From Sedimentisphaerales bacterium (GTDB taxonomy: Bacteria > Planctomycetota > Phycisphaerae > Sedimentisphaerales > UBA12454), in assembly GCA_016930635.1 (NCBI GenBank), contig JAFGGI010000028.1, positions 1 through 62,168 of the forward strand: a stretch of 62,168 nucleotides of DNA. Direction: 5' to 3'. A program made the position numbers and the translations under genes. Positions 17,600-26,309 of this stretch are shown one piece after another. The stretch's first letter is position 1; every line of letters begins with the position of its first letter. The notes beneath the pieces were generated by a model. The model saw only the letters and a program-made list of their open reading frames with translations, searched no databases and was not told the DNA's origin.

Positions 17600-19201
17600 T
17601 CAGGCTTTTGTCAATGTTGAAAATCCAGATGTGTTTTTATTGCAAAATGGCCTGATTTGCCGAAATATCAGAAGGAAAATAAGGATTGCTGTTATTACCG
17701 AGGCGATTCCAATTGCCAGTGCTGTCGAACCGAAATATAAAGGGTATGAATATGGGGCTTGTCCGGATATATGTGCGATAATAAGCTTGAGACCCTTGAG
17801 CCAAACCGCGGTACCCATCAAAGTTAATGTTACCGCGATAATAAATTGGCCGGGATGAATACCTATATACAGCAGCCAGGTTGAGATCACAAATAACGCG
17901 ATGCCCCAGACCCACCATGCCAGCAGTCTTGACGGCGAAAGACTCAGGGCGTAAATCACAGTTTCAACAAAAGGGGCAAATACTGCTCTTGCAAGTGATA
18001 CCTGTTTCATCTGTCCAATAGCAATTGGAGTGATACTTGACTGGTCGCGTCGGCGAAGAATATCTAATACAGCCGCTGCCCGCTGATTGCGTGAAAGAGA
18101 ATTTGCATCAGGAATGTGAAAAGCTGTCCAGGTTCGCAGAATCGCGGTGTATCCATGCCAATCAGTCCATACTACCAATGATAGATTATGTTTATTTGTT
18201 GTATTCAATATTTCCTTCTGCAGCGAGTGGGGAAAGCCGGGATGACCATCATTGGCTATACTAAAACCGTCAATTTCCATATTAACAAACCGCTCGATTT
18301 TTTTGGAGTTAAGTGAGTAACTAAGTGCCAAAGCAGCACCTTGTGGGCAATGTTGATGAAACCATGGAGGGAAAGGTCTATGGTTACGTTCGGCAAGGGG
18401 AAGCTGTGCAAGCTGCTCCTTTGGCGCCAGGGCAATGACATGACCTAATTTAGAAAACCCGATCTCTACGCCTGGGATGACCGCAGGCAGCGAATTGTCG
18501 CTTTCGGCCAGCGATGCAGATTCCAAACCTCCATCTAACAACTCGTGGTCTGTGACCGCAACGACACTGCAGCCTCGCCGGCCATGCCATCTGAGGCAAT
18601 CGCGGGCTGAAATCAGGGCATCATGAGAGCCAAAAGTGTGGGTTTGCAGTTCGGCCAGCACTATATTGGCATCCTGCGGCACTGCCTGGAAGTTGGGGAT
18701 ATGAACCAGCAGAGCAAACATGGCATATAATGCCAGGAACAGAAGCCAGAAATCTATACCAAGCGAAATGCGTAATGCGGTTGGCCAATTCAATCGCCAA
18801 TGGTTTCTGTACAACTGGATAATTGTTATAGTGCACGCAATTATGCAAATGATCCAAATCGGTATGGAAATAAAGGCAACAAGCATATCAGGAGCTCCTG
18901 CAATGATATGAGACAAAGCTGTAATCGGCTCCAGGATTGCTCCTGCAGGTGAGAATTTTACAAGTACGCTGTCAACCGGCTCATGCGTTCTCGCGTCGAA
19001 TGGGCCGACAACATCAATTGGCAGTGCAGCTGTCAGGGTCAAAAATATCAGAACAGCAGAGGCAAGTATTAAAGCTAACCGTCTGTTTGGCTTATGTAGC
19101 CATATAGACCATATCGTAATGAGTTTTGAAAAACTTTTTTTTGGCATAATTGTACAGAATTCTGAAAATCCTGTGCCTGTCTTTAGTATAGGATTTTCCA
19201 T
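17600..19201 (-). CDS. Polytopic membrane protein with a PHP-like central domain
   Basis: 533 residues from 19201; a start at 19147 (MPKKSF, 515 residues) is equally possible, and neither has a good ribosome site. Membrane helices lie at about 42-62, 105-130 and 150-168, and four more after residue 420. Between them is a soluble domain of about 180-400 that resembles the PHP phosphoesterase fold: ELQTHTFGSHD at 184-194, VAVTDHE at 214-220, then PGVEIGF and GHVIAL. The first His of the PHP HxH motif is Gln here (Q186), while H188, D218 and H219 are kept. Activity is therefore uncertain. The domain would face the periplasm or cytosol between membrane bundles. Confidence 0.68.
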   Translation of the reverse strand: MENPILKTGTGFSEFCTIMPKKSFSKLITIWSIWLHKPNRRLALILASAVLIFLTLTAALPIDVVGPFDARTHEPVDSVLVKFSPAGAILEPITALSHIIAGAPDMLVAFISIPIWIICIIACTITIIQLYRNHWRLNWPTALRISLGIDFWLLFLALYAMFALLVHIPNFQAVPQDANIVLAELQTHTFGSHDALISARDCLRWHGRRGCSVVAVTDHELLDGGLESASLAESDNSLPAVIPGVEIGFSKLGHVIALAPKEQLAQLPLAERNHRPFPPWFHQHCPQGAALALSYSLNSKKIERFVNMEIDGFSIANDGHPGFPHSLQKEILNTTNKHNLSLVVWTDWHGYTAILRTWTAFHIPDANSLSRNQRAAAVLDILRRRDQSSITPIAIGQMKQVSLARAVFAPFVETVIYALSLSPSRLLAWWVWGIALFVISTWLLYIGIHPGQFIIAVTLTLMGTAVWLKGLKLIIAHISGQAPYSYPLYFGSTALAIGIASVITAILIFLLIFRQIRPFCNKNTSGFSTLTKA

Positions 19202-19278
19202 TGGTATTTTCTACATTTTACGTCTATATACACAGCTGGATATTTCAATGCCATAATAATATTCAGAAATTACGGTTA

Positions 19279-19341
19279 AAAACAGGTGTTTTTTGAATAA
19301 CTGCGAATCCTGTATCTATATTTTTGTTGCAAAACAGGTGT
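19279..19341. repeat. Direct repeat AAAACAGGTGT upstream of lptF
   Basis: The 11-mer AAAACAGGTGT occurs at 19279-19289 and 19331-19341, each followed by a T-rich TTTGA, 52 nt apart, directly upstream of the lptF start at 19369. The spacing is about five helical turns. It could be a paired regulator site or chance; no regulator is identified. Confidence 0.4.
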
Positions 19342-19368
19342 GTTTGACGACAATAACGGCAGGATAAT

Positions 19369-20961
19369 ATGGTTTTTATACTTCATAGATATATTTTTCG
19401 AGAGCTTATCAAGGTCTTTGTGCTGGCGACACTGGCCCTGAGTGTTATTCTGAGTCTGGGAAGTGTTCTCAGGCCCATACAGGAATATGGAGTAGGTCCG
19501 GGACAGGTCTTTGATTTGCTCGGATATTTTCTGCCGATAACCATGTCATTTGTTCTTCCGGTAGCGGCACTTTTCGCTTCATCATTTGTCTATGGCCGAT
19601 TTGCAGCGGACAATGAATTTGATGCCTGTAAAGTGAGCGGGATCAGCCCGTCAATGCTTATTTATCCGGGGCTTATACTTGCAATTATCGTTGCTATCGC
19701 AAATCTTGTTCTCGGTTTTCATGTTGTGCCGGCTTATGTGCATCGCGCAGAAACTTCTATTAAAGCCGATGCTAAACAGATTCTGTTCAGAAATATATAC
19801 AGACAGGGATATTATTGTTTGCCCGGCGGTGATTTCAGGATCTATGCTGATGCGGCTGATGTAGAGAGTTCCAATTTATTTGGTGTTGTTGTAATGGATA
19901 CGACAAGAGAGGATAGTCAAAAGCTTATTACTGCCGAAGCTGCTGTCATAAACTTTGATGAGACTAAAAGGTCAAATGAGGTGAAGGTCTTCGCCCGCAA
20001 TGCGTTCCAGTTTGATAAGCACGGCGGAGCCTTTTTCAAAGCTATTTCTGTCATAGGCCAATTCGAGTCGCTGATGACGGAAAGTGTTAAATTTCAGAAA
20101 ATCGAACAGATGAACGCAATTAAGCTTTCACCTATCAGTTATTATCCGATAGCAATTCGCGCGTGGAGTGCATATGAAAGACTTACTATTGAGATAGTAG
20201 CAGAGGAAATAAGCAATACTATAGCTGCTGACAGTAATAATTTTTATCAGTTGTATAATGATGAAAAGCTTATAAGGTTTACCGCGAAGAATCTTTCCCT
20301 TACCCCGGACAATCAGATAGAGCTTAAAGAAGGCATAGTCATGTTTGAATATGATGCTGTCAGCGGTGAGCTTATAAAGAGTTATCGGGGGAATGAACTT
20401 TATATACAGCTCTCAACCGAGACTCAATCAAGGCCGAGTACGAAACTTATCGTTACATTTCCAAATGCTGTGTGGCTGGATCATGGAATTGAGTATATCA
20501 AACCGAGGTATACTGCTTTAGACATGTCGCTGCCGACGACGGTAGCAGCGAAACTCGGAGAAAATATTATAGAGACAGTAAAACAGCATCGATATCTTCA
20601 GCAGCCTACCGGACAGCTTGAATCTCTTATAACCGAGCTTAATCGCAAGATAATGGTGACGCTTTTTGAAATAAAAGCAGAGATACATTCAAGGATGGTC
20701 TTTGGTATAGGATGTATTACGATTATAATTATTGGTATTGGTCTTGGCATTAGGTTCAGGGGAGGGCATATGCTGACTGCTTTTGGTGTAAGTTCTATTC
20801 CTGCAGCCGGGCTGTTAGTGTTTATTATGGCGGGGAAAAATATGGCAACGAACCAGTTTTCGCAGGTAAGTGCTGATATGGGTGTGGCTATTATGTGGAT
20901 AGGCCTGGTGATTTTGACAATCTTTGCTTTTGTGCTTTATAGAGGACTTTTCAGGAGTTGA
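19369..20961 (+). CDS. lptF: LptF/LptG-family LPS export permease (long form)
   Basis: Inner-membrane permease subunit of the LptB2FG machine that extracts LPS and pushes it along the Lpt bridge. Three N-terminal membrane helices (about 12-34, 50-75, 97-117), a long periplasmic jelly-roll and three C-terminal helices (about 440-528) match the YjgP/YjgQ family. At 530 residues it is much longer than the usual 350-390; the extra length is in the periplasmic part (about 120-430). AGGA precedes the ATG at the right distance. The paralogue follows after 15 nt. Which of the two corresponds to LptF or LptG is inferred from order only. Confidence 0.85.
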   Translation: MVFILHRYIFRELIKVFVLATLALSVILSLGSVLRPIQEYGVGPGQVFDLLGYFLPITMSFVLPVAALFASSFVYGRFAADNEFDACKVSGISPSMLIYPGLILAIIVAIANLVLGFHVVPAYVHRAETSIKADAKQILFRNIYRQGYYCLPGGDFRIYADAADVESSNLFGVVVMDTTREDSQKLITAEAAVINFDETKRSNEVKVFARNAFQFDKHGGAFFKAISVIGQFESLMTESVKFQKIEQMNAIKLSPISYYPIAIRAWSAYERLTIEIVAEEISNTIAADSNNFYQLYNDEKLIRFTAKNLSLTPDNQIELKEGIVMFEYDAVSGELIKSYRGNELYIQLSTETQSRPSTKLIVTFPNAVWLDHGIEYIKPRYTALDMSLPTTVAAKLGENIIETVKQHRYLQQPTGQLESLITELNRKIMVTLFEIKAEIHSRMVFGIGCITIIIIGIGLGIRFRGGHMLTAFGVSSIPAAGLLVFIMAGKNMATNQFSQVSADMGVAIMWIGLVILTIFAFVLYRGLFRS

Positions 20962-20976
20962 AAAATATATTAAAAG

Positions 20977-22080
20977 ATGAAGACGCTTGACAAATATATA
21001 ACGAAAAATTTTCTGATAGGCTATCTGATCGCATTTCTTGTGCTGATGGGGCTGCGGATAATGATAGATCTTTTTGTCAATATCGATGAGTTTACGGAGC
21101 ATGCGGACCTGAATTTCTTTCAGACCTTGTGGAATATCACTTTGTATTACGGCAGGCATGGCTTTCTGTATTTCAGAGATTTTGCGGGCATGATAACAGT
21201 TGTTGCTGCGGTTTTTTCACTGGGGAAAATGACCAAGAACAATGAACTTATCGCGATTATGGCTTCGGGAGTAAGCCTGAAGCGTATAATTGCACCAATT
21301 ATGTTTATGTCTGTTGCCCTTACTTTTATACATATAATCGACCAGGAGTTTTTTATCCCTCCTATGGCTGATAAGCTTGTCCGGTCGCATGATGCGGTGG
21401 CTGAAAAACTTTACTATGATATGTGGTTTATCAGTGACGGTAACGGCAGCTTGTTTTGTTCGCCTCAGTTTAAGGTTAAGGAAGAAGTCATTGTTTCGCC
21501 TACGATAATCACGCGTTCGGCAAGAGATGAGACCGGTTTGTATGATGTTACAGGTATTGTCAGAGCTGATTCGGCGCATTATAACGCAGACATAGCCTCA
21601 TGGGTTCTTGAGAATGGTATCTGGCTTAAAGTTGTACGCCGGCAGTCAGATAAACCTTATGAAGCAGTGACTAACTTTGCCAGCGATCTTAAGCCTAAAG
21701 ATATTCCAGTGCGGCGAAAATCTGCCCATATGGACCTGCTCAGTTCGTATGACCTTATCAAACTTGCGCGTCAGAACCCTAAAGACCTTGCCAGGCTTTA
21801 TGCTCAGAAAAACTTTCGTCTTACAGACCCGATAATAAATCTTGTTATGCTTATAATATCACTGCCTGTTTTGGTGTGCAGAGACCCTAAATCACTTAAA
21901 TCTGCTGTTTTTATCAGCTTTGCATTAACCGGATTATGTTATATAATGACATTTATATGTAAAGTTTTTGCTTCAGAAGTTATAATAGCCGGCAGAGCAT
22001 TGCCGGAGTTATGGGCCTGGCTGCCGATATTTGTTTTTCTGCCGATTGCATTTATCGAGTTGGATTCGATGAAAACGTAG
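20977..22080 (+). CDS. lptG: LptF/LptG-family LPS export permease
   Basis: A 367-residue second permease subunit, normal length for YjgP/YjgQ. N-terminal helices (about 15-35, 57-80, 100-118) include the family feature of a charged segment KMTKNNELIAIMASG after helix 2. A periplasmic beta-jelly-roll follows, then three helices from about residue 280. It is 15 nt after the first permease and 20 nt before the aminotransferase gene. With its partner it implies an LPS-type outer membrane. LptB, LptC, LptA and LptD are not in the window. Confidence 0.87.
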   Translation: MKTLDKYITKNFLIGYLIAFLVLMGLRIMIDLFVNIDEFTEHADLNFFQTLWNITLYYGRHGFLYFRDFAGMITVVAAVFSLGKMTKNNELIAIMASGVSLKRIIAPIMFMSVALTFIHIIDQEFFIPPMADKLVRSHDAVAEKLYYDMWFISDGNGSLFCSPQFKVKEEVIVSPTIITRSARDETGLYDVTGIVRADSAHYNADIASWVLENGIWLKVVRRQSDKPYEAVTNFASDLKPKDIPVRRKSAHMDLLSSYDLIKLARQNPKDLARLYAQKNFRLTDPIINLVMLIISLPVLVCRDPKSLKSAVFISFALTGLCYIMTFICKVFASEVIIAGRALPELWAWLPIFVFLPIAFIELDSMKT

Positions 22081-22100
22081 AGAAGTAAGTGAGTTAAAAA

Positions 22101-23297
22101 ATGGAAGAATTCAAAATAGAAACATCACAAAGAATTAAGCGATTGCCGCCTTATCTTTTCGGCAGGATCAATGCGCTTAAACTGGCAAAGCGTCAGCAGC
22201 AGATCGATATAATCGATCTTGGTATGGGAAACCCGCTCGACTCTACACCGCAGGTTGTAATAGACAAGTTGTGTCAGGCTGTACAGGATCCTCGCAATCA
22301 CCGGTACAGTGCCAGCAGGGGTATTTTTAATCTGCGAAGAGAGGCAGCATTGAAATATGCTAGGAAATGGGATGTTGAGCTTGATCCTGAGGCAGAAGTT
22401 CTGGCATGTGTCGGTTCAAAAGAAGGCTTTAGCCATATGTGTCTTTCGATGCTCGGGCCTGGTGATACGGCAATTGTCGCAGACCCTGCATTTCCAATAC
22501 ATATATATGCAGTGGCTCTTGCCGGGGCGAATACTGTTTCTGTACCTTTGGGTAATACGGATGACTCGCTGAAAGATATTATCCAGGTATGTGAGAAGTT
22601 ATACCCGCGTCCCAAGATGATGATCCTGAATTTCCCGCATAATCCTACGGCGATGACAATTGATGATATAGGTTATTTCGAGACCGTTGTTGATATTGCC
22701 AGGAGATTTAACATAGCAGTTATTCACGATTTTGCTTATGGTGAGACCTGCTTTGACGGCTATAAGGCGCCGAGTTTTCTTTCTGCAAAGGGAGCAAAGG
22801 ATGTTGGCGTGGAATTTACCACGATGAGCAAGGCCTACAATATGGCAGGCTGGCGGGTAGGATTTGCCGCAGGCAATAAAGATATGATAGAATCGCTTGC
22901 TACAATAAAAGGCTATTACGATTATGGAATCTTCCAGGCTATTCAGATAGCAAGTATTATTGCGATGCGTCAATGTGATAATGATACGATTGAGCAGAAT
23001 AAAAAATATCAGTTACGCAGAGATGTGGTCTGTGACGGCCTTTCAAAAATCGGTTGGGAGGTCGAAAAACCAAGAGGCTCGATGTTTGTCTGGGCACGTG
23101 TGCCCGAAGAACAATCAAAAGGAAAAGGCAGTATTGATTTTGCGATGGATTTGCTGGAATACGCGAATGTTTCTATCGCTCCGGGAAGGGCTTTTGGCGA
23201 AAACGGCGAAAATTATATGAGGGTTGCCCTGGTCGAAAATGAAAACCGTCTCAGACAGGCGATCCGAAATATCAAAAAGTTTGTGCAAAAAGGCTGA
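22101..23297 (+). CDS. alaC: AlaC-type alanine/LL-DAP-like aminotransferase
   Basis: Fold-type I PLP aminotransferase of 398 residues. Glycine-rich LGMGNPLD opens the substrate domain, NFPHNPT and AYGETCFDG follow, and the PLP lysine is K244 in TMSKAYNMAGWR. This pattern matches the AlaC group (glutamate-pyruvate aminotransferase) and is close to LL-diaminopimelate aminotransferase. The symbol is a best guess. It lies 20 nt after lptG, so it probably shares that transcript, although no functional link to LPS transport is known. Confidence 0.8.
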   Translation: MEEFKIETSQRIKRLPPYLFGRINALKLAKRQQQIDIIDLGMGNPLDSTPQVVIDKLCQAVQDPRNHRYSASRGIFNLRREAALKYARKWDVELDPEAEVLACVGSKEGFSHMCLSMLGPGDTAIVADPAFPIHIYAVALAGANTVSVPLGNTDDSLKDIIQVCEKLYPRPKMMILNFPHNPTAMTIDDIGYFETVVDIARRFNIAVIHDFAYGETCFDGYKAPSFLSAKGAKDVGVEFTTMSKAYNMAGWRVGFAAGNKDMIESLATIKGYYDYGIFQAIQIASIIAMRQCDNDTIEQNKKYQLRRDVVCDGLSKIGWEVEKPRGSMFVWARVPEEQSKGKGSIDFAMDLLEYANVSIAPGRAFGENGENYMRVALVENENRLRQAIRNIKKFVQKG

Positions 23298-23360
23298 CAG
23301 CCACTAAGGCACAAAGACACGAAAAAATTTTAAATTACCTTCTGTCTTATACTCTTTTGT

Positions 23361-23392
23361 TCTTATGCACTTATGCTCTTATGCACTTATGC
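23361..23392. repeat. Two tandem 16-nt units (TCTTATGCACTTATGC)
   Basis: Perfect tandem copies occupy 23361-23376 and 23377-23392, each itself nearly two copies of CTTATGCA. The second ends at the last base before the stop codon of the M56 gene. About 50 nt upstream is a CACTAAGGCACAAAGACACG segment, resembling a dispersed repeat common in environmental genomes (from memory). The stretch lies between convergent genes and may be a degenerate repeat element. Confidence 0.6.
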
Positions 23393-25528
23393 TTATTCAA
23401 GCTCAATTATAATATGGTCTGTCCCATCTTTTACTTCCAGGAGTTTTGTTGCTTCCAGTCCCTCATCGACCTGTTTTAGCATTTCGTCGAGCATATCTAT
23501 CAATGTCTCTGTATCGAGACCTTCGGGCAGGTCTTCATCAATTTCCAATTTTTCGACGATGAGCTGGAGTTTATCCTTCGACGGCAAAACCGAGCGAGCG
23601 ATTTTCATCGCTACAAGCGGTATATAGACGCTAACCTCAGGCTCTTCGTCCTCATCTTCATATATAGTTATTCTTAACGCCTTTGCCTGTTTTGTTTCTT
23701 TTTGAGCACTTTGCTCTGTTGGTTTTTGCAGACTTTCTGCCTCTACGACCGTCTTGACCGCCTTTAGGACGAGTTTGTCCAGGAGCACACCGGGTTCACC
23801 AAACGTAATTGAGATTGGGTATTTCTTCTTTTCCGTGATATTGAGTGATAACGTCTTGGATTTACTGAGGTCAGGATGCTTTGGGGGATAAACCCGCTTC
23901 TTGGCATCACCGACCGTGACATAGACAGCGTCGTGATCGAAGTCCTTGCCACTCATAATGAGATAGACGCTGTATTTGCCGGGCTCCAGTTCCACTTCTC
24001 CTTTGGCTTCGGCGTCTTTGACATCGAATGCCACAACCTTGCCGCCGCTGGCCTCGTTGTAGTTCTGCACCTGGGCGTTCGTGAGCTGCAGACTTTCTAT
24101 CTCTACGACCGTCCTGTCAGGTAATTGCTTAAATTCCGATACATTACTGCCTGTAATTGTTGTTGTGTTTGGTTCAAGAGCAAAATTAATTATCTTTTCC
24201 TTTTCGCTGCCGAAGAGCTTGGTTAATAAAACTTTGACATCTCTGTCGTAACCATCGGCCTGGCACTGGATATTGTGTTCTTCATACCAGGTTTTATAAC
24301 TGTAATTGCCGTTTGAGTTGGTAGTTGCCCACTGTTTTCCATCAGCATATTTATCATCGCTAACCCTTGCACCTGCTATTGGTTTGCCTGTCTGTGTATC
24401 TGTTACTCTGCCTTTGATTACAAAATCAGCTTCTCCTGAATCAGCTTTTGCCATTGGTATTACACAGATAGTCATCAGGCAAATCGCTGCGAAGACGGTC
24501 GTTATTCTCAAAGACTGATATCGCCAGGTTTTTTTCTCCAGCCAGTTCAGTCTGTCTATAAGCCAGCCTGAATTTTCGAATAAGCCGAGTAAACCTAAAC
24601 CCGGGTCAACAGGAACTGCCAATAATTGACGAGCGGTCTGGAGCAGTGTTTGGCGATAATCGACGATTTTTTCTCTCAGAAGTCTTGCGACAGTGGCATC
24701 ACAGCAGATTTCCCGCAGGTTCTGCAGCGGCCTTCGTATCATCCATAGCGGCGGATTAAACCAGTATGCAATCTGCAGGATCATATGAACAGCGTGGACG
24801 AGTAAATCACCTCTTTTTATATGAGCAAGCTCGTGCAGAAAGATGTTTTCAGCATCTTCCATAGTAAGGCTTTGCAGCTTGTCGGCAGGCATAAGCAAAA
24901 CCGGCCTAAAAATACCAAAAACGGCAGGACAGCGGACTTTATCGGTTAATATGATATGTGGAGTTCTCTTAAGTTTAAGTTTTTGGGCTGTTGCTTCCAA
25001 TAAATCGTTAAGTCTTTGTGGTAAATGATTTTGTAAAGGGTCTTTTGTGTGCTGGGCCCTTAGATTTCTTAATCTTACTGTTAGCCAAATAGATAAGATC
25101 ATAACCCCGGCCAGCCAAGCAAATAAAACATAAACTTTCCACGATAAACGCTCTACGGCGGGGGTATATGAAACCTCTGGGATGACAGGGACTATTTGGG
25201 CAGGCTGCGTAGATGTTGTAATTGGTATTAGTTCGTCAGCAGGGGGGATAATTTGCTGCGGAGGTTGTGTCTGACTGAATTTTGCTGCTGCGTGTTTGGC
25301 CATAAATGGTATCTCAGCCGTGAAACTCATCGGTGAAGTCAAAGTCGGCGGCAGAATTAATTTTACCAGAATCAAAAGCCATAATGCATAACGTACCTGC
25401 GGCCAGATCCATTTTTTTATTAAAAAGTCAAGCCCTGCAATAATTGCAATAAGTAATCCAACCTGCCAGAACATTGCCAGTTCCCATGTAAACCAATTTT
25501 GAGCGATTGTATTTAATGTATTTATCAT
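23393..25528 (-). CDS. BlaR1/M56-family membrane metallopeptidase with CarboxypepD_reg and C-terminal YvlB-like domains
   Basis: A 711-residue sensor-protease of the BlaR1/MecR1 type. Membrane helices at about 15-35, 38-58 and 130-150 frame the zinc site H232-E-L-A-H236, continuing IKRGD, typical of peptidase M56. A fourth helix near 340-360 leads out of the membrane. In place of the penicillin-binding sensor of BlaR1 there is a carboxypeptidase-regulatory beta-sandwich (about 370-450, GRVTDTQTGKPIAGA). A beta-rich linker follows, then about 90 acidic residues (about 615-711) that resemble the N-terminal domain of YvlB/LiaX proteins. The start overlaps the blaI-like stop in ATGA. Expected to cleave the repressor when an extracellular signal is sensed; the signal is unknown. 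Confidence 0.82.
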   Translation of the reverse strand: MINTLNTIAQNWFTWELAMFWQVGLLIAIIAGLDFLIKKWIWPQVRYALWLLILVKLILPPTLTSPMSFTAEIPFMAKHAAAKFSQTQPPQQIIPPADELIPITTSTQPAQIVPVIPEVSYTPAVERLSWKVYVLFAWLAGVMILSIWLTVRLRNLRAQHTKDPLQNHLPQRLNDLLEATAQKLKLKRTPHIILTDKVRCPAVFGIFRPVLLMPADKLQSLTMEDAENIFLHELAHIKRGDLLVHAVHMILQIAYWFNPPLWMIRRPLQNLREICCDATVARLLREKIVDYRQTLLQTARQLLAVPVDPGLGLLGLFENSGWLIDRLNWLEKKTWRYQSLRITTVFAAICLMTICVIPMAKADSGEADFVIKGRVTDTQTGKPIAGARVSDDKYADGKQWATTNSNGNYSYKTWYEEHNIQCQADGYDRDVKVLLTKLFGSEKEKIINFALEPNTTTITGSNVSEFKQLPDRTVVEIESLQLTNAQVQNYNEASGGKVVAFDVKDAEAKGEVELEPGKYSVYLIMSGKDFDHDAVYVTVGDAKKRVYPPKHPDLSKSKTLSLNITEKKKYPISITFGEPGVLLDKLVLKAVKTVVEAESLQKPTEQSAQKETKQAKALRITIYEDEDEEPEVSVYIPLVAMKIARSVLPSKDKLQLIVEKLEIDEDLPEGLDTETLIDMLDEMLKQVDEGLEATKLLEVKDGTDHIIIELE

Positions 25529-25902
25529 TTTTGTTTCCCTTTCTTTGTATCGTTTTGGACAATCTCCAGCAATTGTTGTCTTTGGCTTTTTGAGAGCTTT
25601 TGGTCTTCAAGAAGAAAATGCATTAGTGGACCAAATGCTCCATCGAAGGCCTGGTTAGCCAGCGACTTGAGAGCCACACGTCTTGCCTGTTGTCTGGTTA
25701 ATACAGGTTCATAGAGACTCGTATTGCCTTTTTTGCTTTCTTTGACAGCACCTTTTTCTGTCAATCGAGCCAGAAGTGTCTTTATGGTTGTGTATGCCCA
25801 GTTGATCTCCTTGGGCAGCCTTTCAGATATCCCGCGAGCGGTTGCAGGATACCTTTCCCATAAAACATTCATTACCTGCCATTCTGTATCTGTCAGCTTC
25901 AT
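25525..25902 (-). CDS. BlaI/MecI-family transcriptional repressor
   Basis: A winged-helix repressor of 125 residues from the ATG at 25902, chosen because AGGAAAG lies at the correct distance; a start at 25926 would add eight residues and overlap the predicted transcription start. The N-terminal half has the family signature LTDTEWQVMNVLWE and the recognition helix region WAYTTIKTLLARL. The C-terminal helices are for dimerisation and contain the region cut by the partner peptidase. It overlaps the M56 gene by 4 nt. The promoter upstream contains a perfect TACA/TGTA dyad, so autorepression is expected. Confidence 0.92.
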   Translation of the reverse strand: MKLTDTEWQVMNVLWERYPATARGISERLPKEINWAYTTIKTLLARLTEKGAVKESKKGNTSLYEPVLTRQQARRVALKSLANQAFDGAFGPLMHFLLEDQKLSKSQRQQLLEIVQNDTKKGKQK

Positions 25903-25925
25903 ATGAACTTTCCTTTCTACAAACA

Positions 25926-25960
25926 TAGAGGTATTCTACTACATTTGTAGAAGTTGTCAA
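25926..25960 (-). promoter_or_regulatory. Sigma-70-type promoter of the blaI-M56 operon with BlaI-type operator in its spacer
   Basis: On the minus strand a -35 TTGACA lies at 25960-25955 and a -10 TAGAAT at 25938-25933, separated by 16 nt. The spacer contains CTACAAATGTAG (25950-25939), a dyad with the TACA/TGTA arms of BlaI/MecI operators. Transcription would start near 25926, about 24 nt before the chosen blaI start codon. A repressor bound here would block polymerase directly. Confidence 0.78.
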
Positions 25961-26309
25961 GTATATTTTAAAAAATTTTTTAGAGATTTTTACCTTTTGT
26001 ACTGCCATAATGGGAAAACTTCGTTTTTATGGGACAAACACCGATTTTTATGTTAAGATAGGCAAATTCCCTTGACTTTTAAGGCAATTTTTGTTCTAAT
26101 AGCGTAAGCTGAGAGCTATTCTAAATTGGGGTAATAGTACAATCTTTGCTGTTTAAACTTCTATTGATTTTGTACACAATGTATTGATGTATCTGCAGAA
26201 TTTTTTCTTGTTTTCTGCGGTGCAAATTTAAATGGGGTAAAAATTACTAACCGCAACACAGAGATATTGCGCGCATTGATAAACAGTTGGTAAATGGGGT
26301 GACAATTAA
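25961..26309. other. AT-rich intergenic region between the divergent blaI and PEP-CTERM operons
   Basis: No gene is seen. It contains three copies of an AAATGGGGTAA-like motif on the plus strand (26123-26134 with one extra T, 26230-26240, 26292-26302); the last doubles as the ribosome site of the PEP-CTERM gene. There is also an inverted repeat GCAGAA/TTCTGC (26195-26200 and 26213-26218). No sigma-54 type TGGCAC-N5-TTGC site, sometimes found at PEP-CTERM genes, was seen. Confidence 0.5.
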
